A DNA stretch of 45,938 nucleotides from Pseudomonadales bacterium (GTDB taxonomy: Bacteria > Pseudomonadota > Gammaproteobacteria > Pseudomonadales > Ketobacteraceae): the NCBI GenBank assembly GCA_020062665.1, contig JAGUVW010000060.1, forward strand, positions 1-45,938. The letters run 5' to 3'. The notes beneath the pieces were generated by a model, which made no database searches, was not told the DNA's origin, and worked only from the letters and a program-made list of their open reading frames with translations. This document shows, piece after piece, positions 1-6,731 of this stretch. Positions within the stretch are counted from its first letter, which is position 1; each line of letters begins with the position of its first letter. The translations under genes were made by a program, and so were the position numbers.

Positions 1-288
1 CCGCCCCGCCAGCCACAGCAGCACCAGGGCCAGCAGGCCGCGGCCTTGCAGGGGCGCGGCACCGGTCCAGTTGCACATGGCGGTAAGCAGAAAGCCGGCG
101 ATGGCGGCGCTCACCAACCCGAACAGCATTTCGTGGCTGTGCCAGTGCAAGGGTGACCAACCCACCGGCAGGGGCAGTCCGCCGAACAGCTGAGCCGCCC
201 ATGCCAGCACCACCAGTGCGCCATAGGCTCCGGTGAGCAGAAAGAAAGGACGAAAGGAATAAGTCAGCAAAGGGGAGGAAAGCTGCAT
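1..288 (-). CDS. nnrS: NnrS family protein (partial, C-terminus off the window)
   Basis: The first 96 codons of a leftward gene; the rest lies beyond the left edge. The N-terminus starts MQLSSPLLTYSFRPFF, has a hydrophobic helix, then the family hallmark HWHSHEMLFG followed by AAIAGFLLTAMCNWTG, which is typical of NnrS. NnrS proteins are polytopic inner-membrane, haem/copper-associated proteins that help cells tolerate nitric oxide and nitrosative stress. The ATG at 286-288 is the natural start because the family's SFRPFF motif follows directly. An NsrR-type operator lies about 20 bp upstream, which matches known nitric oxide control of nnrS genes. The family call is firm; the full length cannot be judged. 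Confidence 0.9.
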   Translation of the reverse strand, partial: MQLSSPLLTYSFRPFFLLTGAYGALVVLAWAAQLFGGLPLPVGWSPLHWHSHEMLFGLVSAAIAGFLLTAMCNWTGAAPLQGRGLLALVLLWLAGR

Positions 289-306
289 GGGCGGGCTCCG
301 GCCTTA

Positions 307-329
307 AAGATGCATTTATTTTACATCTT
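307..329 (-). promoter_or_regulatory. NsrR-type nitric oxide-responsive operator
   Basis: A 23-bp site built from AAGATGCATTT, one spacer base, and TTTTACATCTT, inside a perfect 12-bp inverted repeat (GCCTTAAAGATG at 301-312, CATCTTTAAGGC at 324-335). AAGATG(C/T)ATTT facing its complement is the known NsrR recognition pattern. It sits just upstream of nnrS, where NsrR with an intact iron-sulfur cluster would repress until nitric oxide appears. Identification is by motif; nsrR itself is not in the window. Confidence 0.8.
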
Positions 330-381
330 TAAGGCGCGCACGTAAAACCCATGATGATGTAGTGCCTGTACCCCCCGGACG

Positions 382-1032
382 TCAGTGCCCGGGACTGGGG
401 TAGTGGCAGAAGCAGCCTTCCACCAGGGTATTGATGATATTCACCGGTTGCTTGTTGCGTAGCGCTGCCAGCACCGGCTCCAGATAGCTGTTCTCGCTGT
501 TGCAGACGCCGTCCTGGTGGTAGGGGCCAAAGTAGGCTGGCTGGCCTGCTTCATCCAGCACCAGAATGGCCGGGGTGCTGGGCACCCATTCCCACAGCTC
601 TGTCCCGAGCAAGGCTGCCAGCTGCTGCATCCTTTCCGGCGTTACTGTAACGGTCTGCAGGCCCTGCTTGTGCAAGGCCGGCAGCAGCAACAGATGGTAG
701 TTCTCCACCAGGCGCTCGCAGGGGCAGCTTGGCTGGGCGAAGCGGATGAACAGAGATCCCTGCCCAGACAGGGCAGGCTCGAAGGTCTGCAGTGCCTGGC
801 GCAGCCGCGCCACAGTGGCGGGATCGTGGAAGGCGTGGGGCGCAATGCGGGCCGGGTCGAACGGGCGGGGGCTCACCTGATTCCCCAGCCACCAGACCAG
901 CCCCATCATGCCGAACCACAGCAGGGTTGCCAGCAGCAGCCAGCGGCGATGGCGGGTGGGGAAAGTCGGTGGCATTGGTGTTCTCATCTGACCAGGTGCG
1001 TTCATTTTAGGGGGATATTCCTGCCATGCCAC
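382..1032 (-). CDS. DUF6436-like thioredoxin-fold membrane protein
   Basis: A 216-residue protein with a basic cytoplasmic tail, one transmembrane helix at about residues 31-50, and a periplasmic domain. It carries a CPC motif at 103-105 (in the stretch QPSCPCERLVENY), a lone Cys177, and a CFC motif at 207-209 near the C-terminus. The stretch PSTPAILVLDEAGQPAYFGP reads like the cis-Pro and central strands of a thioredoxin fold. The layout resembles DUF6436 proteins; their function is not established. The start at 1032 is supported by GGAGG seven bases upstream. It is divergent from the DUF1244 gene at 1086. A redox or thiol role is inference. Confidence 0.65.
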   Translation of the reverse strand: MAWQEYPPKMNAPGQMRTPMPPTFPTRHRRWLLLATLLWFGMMGLVWWLGNQVSPRPFDPARIAPHAFHDPATVARLRQALQTFEPALSGQGSLFIRFAQPSCPCERLVENYHLLLLPALHKQGLQTVTVTPERMQQLAALLGTELWEWVPSTPAILVLDEAGQPAYFGPYHQDGVCNSENSYLEPVLAALRNKQPVNIINTLVEGCFCHYPSPGH

Positions 1033-1085
1033 GGCCTCCGTCAGGGTTTGGATTACAATCCCCTTTTTGATCTGCGGAGTGTGTC

Positions 1086-1370
1086 ATGGAAAAAACCACC
1101 GAAATTGAAGCGGCTGTGCTGCGCCGTCTGTTGCAACATCTGGACGAGCGCAAGGACGTGCAGAACATCGAGTTGATGAATCTGGCGGGTTTCTGCCGCA
1201 ATTGTCTGGCGAAATGGATGGTGAGCGCCGCTGAAGCGCAGGGTGAAGCCCTGACCTACGAACAGGCGCGCGAACGGATTTACGGTATGCCCTATGAACA
1301 GTGGAAGCAGCTGTACCAGAAGGACGCCAGCGCCGAACAGCTGGCCCGGTTCGAGCAACGCAAGGACTGA
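1086..1370 (+). CDS. DUF1244 family protein
   Basis: A 94-residue soluble protein that fits DUF1244 over its whole length. Diagnostic stretches are VQNIELMNLAGFCRNCLAKW in the middle and GMPYEQWKQLYQ near the end. The two cysteines in FCRNC are conserved in the family and could bind metal. The start ATG at 1086 has GGAG six bases upstream. The methyltransferase begins two bases after its stop, so the two are almost certainly co-transcribed. The biochemical role of DUF1244 is unknown; I infer none. Confidence 0.85.
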   Translation: MEKTTEIEAAVLRRLLQHLDERKDVQNIELMNLAGFCRNCLAKWMVSAAEAQGEALTYEQARERIYGMPYEQWKQLYQKDASAEQLARFEQRKD

Positions 1371-1372
1371 GC

Positions 1373-2011
1373 GTGCAAGCCTGTCCGCTGTGCTGCGGTG
1401 ATGCGCTTTCGCTCTGGCATCAGGATGCGCGGCGCGAGTACTGGCGGTGTGCTGTCTGCGAACTGGTGTCCGTGCCGCCGGCGTTTCATCTGGATGCGGT
1501 GCAGGAAAAAGCGTTGTACGACCAGCATGAAAACGATCCGGCTGACGCGGGTTATCGGAAATTTCTGAACCGGTTGGCGCAACCGCTGCTGGCGCGTCTG
1601 CCGGCAGCGTGTGAGGGCCTGGATTTTGGTTGTGGCCCCGGGCCGGCGCTGGCGCAGTTGCTGGAGGAGGTCGGGCATTCGGTTGCGCTGTACGACAAGT
1701 TTTACTGGCCGGATGAAACGGTGCTGCTGCGTCGCTACGATTTTGTCACCGCCACCGAACTCGTGGAGCATCTGGCCGATCCCCGCGCCACTTGGCAGTT
1801 GTTTCACGATTTGCTGGAACCCGGCGGCTGGCTTGGCATCATGACCAAGCGGGTGCGTGATCAGGCCGCATTTTCCCGCTGGCACTACATCCACGATCCC
1901 ACTCATGTCAGCTTTTACAGCGATGCGACTTTCCACTGGATAGCGCAGCGCTGGGGATTTGTTTGCACGCTGGCAGATGCGGATGTGGTGCTGTTGCAAA
2001 AGGCGCTGTGA
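1373..2011 (+). CDS. Class I SAM-dependent methyltransferase with N-terminal zinc ribbon
   Basis: A 212-residue protein when started at the GTG at 1373, which follows the DUF1244 stop by two bases and has AAGGA upstream; longer in-frame starts would run into the preceding gene. The N-terminus has two cysteine pairs, CPLC and CAVC (residues about 3-25), forming a zinc ribbon. A Rossmann SAM-binding domain follows, with GLDFGCGPGPALAQ as motif I, TATELVEHLADP as the acidic region, and LEPGGWLGIMTK. This matches zinc-ribbon Methyltransf_11/23-type enzymes. The methyl acceptor cannot be predicted. Confidence 0.85.
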   Translation: MQACPLCCGDALSLWHQDARREYWRCAVCELVSVPPAFHLDAVQEKALYDQHENDPADAGYRKFLNRLAQPLLARLPAACEGLDFGCGPGPALAQLLEEVGHSVALYDKFYWPDETVLLRRYDFVTATELVEHLADPRATWQLFHDLLEPGGWLGIMTKRVRDQAAFSRWHYIHDPTHVSFYSDATFHWIAQRWGFVCTLADADVVLLQKAL

Positions 2012-2115
2012 GCATGCGCAGTCCTGGCAGTGCTGTCTGACGCTCCCCCACAGGATCCGGGTCAACCCACCTTGCTAGACTGCCCGCTCCTGTCGCAGCA
2101 GTAGCGAGGCTTTCC

Positions 2116-3006
2116 GTGAATCCCCAGCGCACATCCAGCGTCCGTTCCGGCGATGTCCGGCTTGTCATTCACGAATATGGTGTCGAACATCCGCTGCGGC
2201 TGGTGTTGGTGCATGGCTATCCCGACAGCAGCGACGTGTGGCAGCGCATGGTGGCGCCGCTGAGCCGGCACTTTCATGTGGTGACCTATGATGTGCGGGG
2301 TTGTGGCCAATCGTCGGCGCCTGCGAGCCGGCGCGATTACAGCCTGTATTGGCTGGGGCGGGATTTTCGTGCGGTGATCGATGCGGTGAGTCCGGAAAAA
2401 CCGTTGCATGTGTTTGCCCACGACTGGGGATCGATCCAGAGCTGGGAGTCGGTGACCGATCCGGATCTGCAGCAGCGGATCAGTTCATTCACTACTGTTT
2501 CCGGCCCCTGCCTGGATCATGTGGGCCACTGGATTCGACACAGCCTGCGATCATTTTCGGCAGCGGAATGGAGCGCAGTGGGCGGGCAGTTCCTGCACTC
2601 CTGGTATATCTGGCTGTTCCAGTTACCTCTGCTGGCGCCAACGATCTGGAAGCTGGCGTTGGGTAAACACTGGCATCGGATGCTGGCGCGCAGTGAACGC
2701 ATCGTGGTGCCGCCATCGCCCACCCAGTTGCGCGACGGCGTGAACGGCATTGAACTCTATCGTGCCAATATTGCGCGGGTGGTGTTTCCGCGGCGGCGCA
2801 ACACCCGCGTGCCGGTGCAGATGATTGTTCCCCTGCAGGATGATTTCGTCACGCCGGATCTGGTGCGCGCCTGTACTGCGCCCTGGGTATCACAGCTGTG
2901 GAGTTGCGAGATCGATGCCACTCACTGGGCGCCCCTGTCCCATCCGGAGCAACTGGCGGAAATGGTGGTGGAGTTTGTTGCGCGCATCGAAGGTGCGGCG
3001 GCGTAG
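2116..3006 (+). CDS. Alpha/beta hydrolase, EphD-type (epoxide hydrolase-like)
   Basis: A 296-residue alpha/beta hydrolase. It shows the oxyanion-hole motif HGYPDSSDVW (residues 33-42), YDVRGCGQS, and the nucleophile elbow AHDWGS with Asp103 in place of the usual serine, as in epoxide hydrolases and haloalkane dehalogenases. The likely catalytic His lies in DATHWAPLSHPEQLAE near the C-terminus. The stretches around AHDWGSIQSWE and SGPCLDHVG closely resemble the N-terminal half of EphD proteins, which normally carry a C-terminal short-chain dehydrogenase domain; that domain is absent here. A GTG start at 2116 is used, with GAGG upstream. The substrate is unknown. Confidence 0.85.
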   Translation: MNPQRTSSVRSGDVRLVIHEYGVEHPLRLVLVHGYPDSSDVWQRMVAPLSRHFHVVTYDVRGCGQSSAPASRRDYSLYWLGRDFRAVIDAVSPEKPLHVFAHDWGSIQSWESVTDPDLQQRISSFTTVSGPCLDHVGHWIRHSLRSFSAAEWSAVGGQFLHSWYIWLFQLPLLAPTIWKLALGKHWHRMLARSERIVVPPSPTQLRDGVNGIELYRANIARVVFPRRRNTRVPVQMIVPLQDDFVTPDLVRACTAPWVSQLWSCEIDATHWAPLSHPEQLAEMVVEFVARIEGAAA

Positions 3007-3022
3007 AGCAACCTCAGAAAGA

Positions 3023-3049
3023 AAAAGGGCCTGAAATTCAGGCCCTTTT
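3023..3049. terminator. Bidirectional intrinsic terminator
   Basis: A 9-bp GC-rich stem (GGGCCTGAA / TTCAGGCCC) with a minimal loop, flanked by an A tract on the left and a T tract on the right, so it reads as a terminator on both strands. It sits between the convergent hydrolase gene (ends 3006) and ppa (ends 3073). Confidence 0.9.
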
Positions 3050-3072
3050 CGTTTCATCGCATCAAGCGCGAA

Positions 3073-3600
3073 TCACTTCTTGGCGGCTTCCACCGACTTC
3101 AGGATGATGGCTTTGGCTTCGGCAGCGCCGGCCCAGCTGTCCACCTTCACCCACTTGCCGGGTTCCAGATCCTTGTAGTTCTCGAAGAAGTGCTCGATCT
3201 GCTTGATCAGCAGTTCCGGCAGATCGGTGTATTCCTTCACGTGCTTGTACAGAACGGTCAGCTTGTCGTGGGGAACGGCCAGGATCTTGGCGTCGGAGCC
3301 GGCTTCGTCGGACATGTTCAGCACGCCAACGGGACGGGCGCGGATCACGGAGCCGGGCACCACGGGGTACGGGGTCACAACCAGCACGTCCAGCGGATCG
3401 CCGTCTTCACCCAGGGTGTTGGGCACATAGCCGTAGTTGGCGGGGTAGAACATCGGGGTGGCCATGAAGCGGTCAACGAACACAGTGTCGCTGTCCTTGT
3501 CGATTTCGTACTTGATGGGAGTGCTGTTGGCCGGGATTTCGATGGCCACATAGATTTCGTTGGGAATGTCCTTGCCGGGGGGGATTGCGTTGTAGCCCAT
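3073..3600 (-). CDS. ppa: Inorganic pyrophosphatase (soluble, family I)
   Basis: A 175-residue protein, the usual length of bacterial family I pyrophosphatases, which hydrolyse PPi to two phosphates and pull biosynthetic reactions forward in the cytosol. The signature DGDPLDVLV with three metal-binding aspartates is intact, as are [20 protein letters not shown] and the C-terminal KWVKVDSW. The start is the ATG at 3598-3600 ([11 protein letters not shown]), preceded by AAAGG; an upstream extension to 3699 lacks family similarity. It is monocistronic and ends at the shared terminator. A PPi-type phosphofructokinase at 25492-26757 would draw on the same PPi pool. Confidence 0.97.
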   Translation of the reverse strand: MGYNAIPPGKDIPNEIYVAIEIPANSTPIKYEIDKDSDTVFVDRFMATPMFYPANYGYVPNTLGEDGDPLDVLVVTPYPVVPGSVIRARPVGVLNMSDEAGSDAKILAVPHDKLTVLYKHVKEYTDLPELLIKQIEHFFENYKDLEPGKWVKVDSWAGAAEAKAIILKSVEAAKK

Positions 3601-3716
3601 GGTCGAACCTTTATCTGTGTGTGAATGGGAGGGGTGAAAAGTGGCGGGCATTATACCTGACGGTGGCCTTGCCGGGTCAACCGGTGAACCTGCCCGCATT
3701 TTTCATCGTGCCAACC

Positions 3717-3749
3717 TGTGACTTTTTCACCATCGGGTTCGTCTATCGC
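3717..3749 (+). promoter_or_regulatory. ECF (SigX-type) promoter P1, upstream of crfX-cmpX-sigX
   Basis: The -35 element TGTGAC (3717-3722) followed by TTTTTC, then 17 bp, then the -10 element CGTCTATCGC (3740-3749). The same elements at the same 17-bp spacing occur at 5708-5740 and, more loosely, at 6055-6081. The GTGAC/CGTC architecture is typical of ECF sigma factor promoters. Its place upstream of the operon encoding a sigma factor suggests autoregulation. Assignment to this SigX is inference from position and repetition. Confidence 0.7.
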
Positions 3750-3842
3750 TTCGAAGACTTGCAACGGGCCGGGCTGTCCATCTCTGTCCGACTTCGAGCC
3801 TTATTTTGTTAGAGTAGGTGCTTTCCCCAGGAGATCTGCCCC

Positions 3843-4115
3843 ATGACCGCAGAAAACGATGACACCGCCGACATCAAGGCTCTGTTGAACGCGCCCGCTG
3901 CCCAACCGTTCGACCCCGACCTGTCCCTGCGCCGGGTGCTGGTGAGTGCCCGCCGCCAGACGTCGACGCGGGATATCCTGAGTTTCTTCTTCAGCTGGAT
4001 CTGGGTGCTGTTTGCGGGTTTTGGTGCGTCACTGCATCAGGCCCACACCCGCCTGCAGTTGCAGCGCGAACAGCAGAAGCGTCGCCGCCCGCCGGCACCC
4101 ACCACGCCCGCCTGA
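3843..4115 (+). CDS. crfX: CrfX-like small membrane protein
   Basis: A 90-residue protein with an acidic N-terminus, the segment DLSLRRVLVSARRQTSTRDIL, a single hydrophobic helix at about 47-63 (FFFSWIWVLFAGFGASL) and a basic Pro-rich tail. The pattern and position directly before cmpX and sigX match the Pseudomonas CrfX (CfrX) proteins, whose function is not known. AGGAG lies at good spacing before the ATG at 3843. The next gene begins about 10 bp after the stop. It should be transcribed from the ECF-type promoter at 3717-3749. Confidence 0.7.
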   Translation: MTAENDDTADIKALLNAPAAQPFDPDLSLRRVLVSARRQTSTRDILSFFFSWIWVLFAGFGASLHQAHTRLQLQREQQKRRRPPAPTTPA

Positions 4116-4125
4116 GGATAGCACT

Positions 4126-4971
4126 GTGAGAATGGAACAATTGACGGACAACATCATCAATGCCACCGCCGGGTTCTGGAACAAGATCGCGGCATTCCTG
4201 CCCAATCTGCTGGCCACTGTGGTCATTGTCGTCGTCGGCGTGTTGCTGGCGAAGATGCTGGCAAAGTGGGCGGTGAAACTGCTCAACCGCTTTGGCTTCA
4301 ACGCGCTGAGCGAACGCATAGGACTGACGCCCGCCATGACGAAGGCCGGCATCCAGAAGTCGCCTTCGGAAGTGGTGGGAAAATTCATCTACCTGTTCTT
4401 GATGCTGGTGATTCTGATTTCGGCAGCGGAAACGCTGGGCATGGAACGGGTCACCGCGATTCTCGATGATTTCATCCTCTATCTGCCGAAGGTGCTGGGT
4501 GCGCTGTTCGTGATCATGGTGGGAATGTTCATCGCCCACGTGGCGAAGCAGGGCATCCAGACTGCCGTGCACAATATGGGGATGGAATATGCGTCGTCGG
4601 TGGCCCGCATCGCGCAGGTGATCATTTTCATCACCACGTTCTCGCTGGCGGTGGCACAGCTGGAAATCGAAACCCAGATGCTGAATATCGTGTTCGCGAT
4701 TCTGCTGGGCTGTCTGGGTGGCGCGGCGGCGATTTCGCTGGGACTGGGCACGCGGGGTGTGTCCAACAACATCATTTCCGGCGTTTATATCCGCGAGCAG
4801 CTGAAGCCCGGCGACGAAGTCACTATCGGTGAATTCAAAGGCGTGGTGGTGAGCGTGGGCACGGTGAACACGGTGCTGGAAAATGCCCAGGGTGAATGTC
4901 TGTCGGTGCCCAATCATCAGTTGCTGCAGCGCAGTTTCCGTTTCCAATCCTGGTCCGACGATGGGGAGTGA
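4126..4971 (+). CDS. cmpX: CmpX-type MscS-family mechanosensitive channel
   Basis: About 281 residues with at least four transmembrane helices, ending in a pore-lining helix rich in Gly/Ala (LLGCLGGAAAISLGLGTRG) and the MscS beta-domain signature GVYIREQLKPGDEVTIGEFKGVV. The large cytoplasmic C-terminal cage of E. coli MscS is shortened, as in CmpX. The GTG at 4126 is preferred because AGGA lies seven bases upstream; an ATG at 4132 in the same frame is the alternative. It lies between crfX and sigX, the same order as in Pseudomonas, where CmpX influences SigX activity and membrane homeostasis. The role here is inferred from that synteny. Confidence 0.9.
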   Translation: MRMEQLTDNIINATAGFWNKIAAFLPNLLATVVIVVVGVLLAKMLAKWAVKLLNRFGFNALSERIGLTPAMTKAGIQKSPSEVVGKFIYLFLMLVILISAAETLGMERVTAILDDFILYLPKVLGALFVIMVGMFIAHVAKQGIQTAVHNMGMEYASSVARIAQVIIFITTFSLAVAQLEIETQMLNIVFAILLGCLGGAAAISLGLGTRGVSNNIISGVYIREQLKPGDEVTIGEFKGVVVSVGTVNTVLENAQGECLSVPNHQLLQRSFRFQSWSDDGE

Positions 4972-5000
4972 GCCGCACTCAGTCATTCCACGCCTGAACG

Positions 5001-5600
5001 ATGCAGCCGCCCAATGCGCGGCGGAGTGCCCGTGCCCGGCTGGCTGAGTTGCCCGATGATGAACTGATTGCCATCGCGCGCAAGCAGCTGCCCCACGTCA
5101 CCACCGCCTATGAAGTGTTGGTAAAACGCTATCAGGATCGCCTGCTGCGAACCTGCAACCGCTACCTGTGCTCGTTTCATGACGCCGAGGAGGCGGTGCA
5201 TGAGACGTTGCTGCGCGTGTTCCACCATTTGCCTGCGTTCAAAGGCGATTCCAGTTTCAAAACCTGGCTTTATCGGATTGCATACAACGAATCCATGAAC
5301 GTGCTGCGCAAGCGGCGTGATCATGCTGATGTGGATACGCTGGAGATTGAGCACGAACAGGATGACTCCCCGGCGGCCGAGCTGGAAACGGCGGTGATGA
5401 ATCGCCAGGTGGAACGCCTGCTGGCGCAACTGAGCCAGGAGGATCGCACGGTGGTGGTATTCCGCACCGTGGCGGAGCTGGAATTCCAGGAAATCGCCGA
5501 CATCCTGCAACAGAACCTCAGCACCGTGAAAATGCGCTACCAGCGCGCCATCGAGAAACTGCGCCAGCTAACAGCGACAGAAGGAGGTCGTTCCAGGTAG
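5001..5600 (+). CDS. sigX: RNA polymerase ECF sigma factor, SigX-type
   Basis: A 199-residue sigma-70 family protein. Region 2 spans about residues 46-112 (LVKRYQDRLLRTCNRY, DAEEAVHETLLRVF, SFKTWLYRIAYNESMN) and region 4 about 136-190, with a helix-turn-helix around EFQEIADILQQNLSTVKMRYQ-type residues. No anti-sigma factor gene follows; the cmpX neighbour identifies the SigX group, which responds to envelope state. The last seven codons and the stop (within 5578-5600) are part of a 124-bp inverted-repeat element, so the natural C-terminus seems to have been replaced. No strong ribosome-binding site is visible before the ATG at 5001. Confidence 0.88.
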   Translation: MQPPNARRSARARLAELPDDELIAIARKQLPHVTTAYEVLVKRYQDRLLRTCNRYLCSFHDAEEAVHETLLRVFHHLPAFKGDSSFKTWLYRIAYNESMNVLRKRRDHADVDTLEIEHEQDDSPAAELETAVMNRQVERLLAQLSQEDRTVVVFRTVAELEFQEIADILQQNLSTVKMRYQRAIEKLRQLTATEGGRSR

Positions 5601-5701
5601 AGCGAATCTGGACGCTCTGCGGCATGGATGCCGCGGAGCAGCCCCCATGGATGGGTTTACGGCGTGTCCAGATTCGCTCTACCTGGAACGACCTCCTTCT
5701 G
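5578..5701. repeat. 124-bp composite repeat with perfect 36-bp inverted arms
   Basis: The arms at 5578-5613 and 5666-5701 are exact reverse complements over 36 bp. The 52-nt middle folds into two smaller hairpins, GCGGCAT/ATGCCGC inside GCTC/GAGC, and CCCAT/ATGGG, giving a long stem topped by a branched head. The core GGATGGGTTTACGGCG resembles dispersed intergenic repeats I recall from marine gammaproteobacteria; that resemblance is from memory and unchecked. The left arm encodes the last residues and stop codon of sigX. As RNA it would form a very stable structure that could end or stabilise the crfX-cmpX-sigX transcript. Confidence 0.9.
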
Positions 5702-5707
5702 AACCAG

Positions 5708-5740
5708 TGTGACTTTTTCCCCGTTCGCCCCGTCTATCGC
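5708..5740 (+). promoter_or_regulatory. ECF (SigX-type) promoter P2, upstream of small paralogue 1
   Basis: TGTGAC (5708-5713) then TTTTTC, 17 bp of spacing, and CGTCTATCGC (5731-5740). Both hexamers and the T run match P1 at 3717-3749. It starts seven bases after the inverted-repeat element and lies about 35 bp before the gene at 5778. Confidence 0.7.
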
Positions 5741-5777
5741 CTGAACTGATACAAAACCCGATGTCAGGAGAGACGCC

Positions 5778-6047
5778 ATGACCGCACCTGCCCTGTTTGT
5801 CTGTGAAATCAAGCCGGCCGGCCAGAGGGTGAATGACTGGGAGCAATTCAGGGTCATTCGTGAATTCGTTGATGGGGAAAACGATGTGCTGGCGGAGGGC
5901 TGCTACTACGCTTGCCGTTCCTCCATCGATCGCTATTTTCGTCACCTGGATCGCCAGGAACGCCGCTTCCGCGTCTATTGGGCCAGCGAAAACCGCTTCG
6001 AAGTTTACAATTTACCAGCAGAATCCGGCATTACTCACACTTCGTGA
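5778..6047 (+). CDS. Small uncharacterised protein, SigX-linked paralogue 1
   Basis: An 89-residue soluble protein without signal peptide or membrane helix. I do not recognise the family. It is paralogous to the next gene (6118-6402): both share a pattern of F.C near the start, GE(N/D)(D/E)VL followed by G..Y.CRS, an aromatic/basic helix, and F.VYW toward the end. Two of its cysteines (in CYYACRS) are adjacent to the shared core. AGGAGA precedes the ATG with the leader GCCATGACCGCA, similar to that of crfX. The SigX-type promoter P2 lies just upstream, in the slot occupied by oprF in Pseudomonas. The function is unknown. Confidence 0.75.
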   Translation: MTAPALFVCEIKPAGQRVNDWEQFRVIREFVDGENDVLAEGCYYACRSSIDRYFRHLDRQERRFRVYWASENRFEVYNLPAESGITHTS

Positions 6048-6054
6048 AATTGTT

Positions 6055-6081
6055 GTGACCTGACCGGCCGGTGCCGCGTCT
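6055..6081 (+). promoter_or_regulatory. ECF (SigX-type) promoter P3, upstream of small paralogue 2
   Basis: TGTGAC (6054-6059), 17 bp, then CGTCTGA (6077-6083). The spacing is identical to P1 and P2; the T run after the -35 is missing and the last -10 bases differ. It lies in the 70-bp gap between the two paralogous small genes, which suggests that promoter and gene were duplicated together. Confidence 0.5.
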
Positions 6082-6117
6082 GAGAGGGCAGTGACTCACC
6101 CAGACCGGAGAAAGCCC

Positions 6118-6402
6118 ATGACTGCGATGAAAATTTTTACCTGTATCCTGCGCCAGGTTCCCCGTGATCTTGCCCGCCAGCCAGATCATTTCCAGTTGGT
6201 GAAGGAATGTCTGAATGGCGAGGATGAAGTGCTGTGGGACGGTACCTTCTACGAATGCCGCAGCACACTGGAGACGCTCTATCGCACGTTCATCAAGAAC
6301 AGCGCGCATTTCACGGTGTATTGGCGCGATGAGTTCAGTCTGCTGGTGTATCAGCACCTGCTGGAAGGCATGAGCAACGGGCTGCCGGCGGAGGCCAGCT
6401 GA
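6118..6402 (+). CDS. Small uncharacterised protein, SigX-linked paralogue 2
   Basis: A 94-residue protein starting at the ATG at 6118, which has GGAGAAAG upstream; a longer frame from 6091 adds nothing recognisable. It matches its neighbour at 5778 through FQLVKECLNGEDEVLWDG, the core YECRSTLETLYR and HFTVYWRDE. No membrane segment or export signal is visible, so it is probably cytoplasmic. Its stop overlaps the start of the next gene (TGATG), implying translational coupling. The family is not recognised. A stress-related role is only inferred from the likely SigX promoters. Confidence 0.75.
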   Translation: MTAMKIFTCILRQVPRDLARQPDHFQLVKECLNGEDEVLWDGTFYECRSTLETLYRTFIKNSAHFTVYWRDEFSLLVYQHLLEGMSNGLPAEAS

Positions 6403-6629
6403 TGGAAGCGCTGTGGGAGCAGGAACGCCTGCGGCGCAAGCTGGAGCTGGAAATTGCGCGGCTCGAAAAATGGCTGGCGTCACAACCAGCGGGAACGACC
6501 TTCAAGGGTTTCAAGGGGAGTTCGGTATCGCTCGTTCCCACCATCGTGTCTCTGATCGAGGCACGAAAACGGTTGCTGGCCAGCCTGGAGTTCGCCCCGG
6601 AGGGCTCTTCCGAGCAAGGTCAGGTATGA
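6402..6629 (+). CDS. Small charged coiled-coil protein
   Basis: A 75-residue protein whose ATG overlaps the previous stop codon (TGATG). The N-terminal half (EQERLRRKLELEIARLEKWL) is a strongly charged amphipathic helix with heptad spacing, suggesting a short coiled coil. The rest is neutral with no motif. I do not recognise the family. Position and coupling suggest that it acts with the preceding small protein. It is convergent with nirD, separated by about 100 bp that hold a 10-bp hairpin at 6722-6747 without a T run. Confidence 0.6.
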   Translation: MEALWEQERLRRKLELEIARLEKWLASQPAGTTFKGFKGSSVSLVPTIVSLIEARKRLLASLEFAPEGSSEQGQV

Positions 6630-6731
6630 CCTGTCTTGGAAAGCATGAGGCCAATCACGCTTCCTTCGACCCTGTTTGGCAGCAGCGCGCAGATTCGTGC
6701 GTTACCGCCATATTCTTTACCAGTGATGGTG

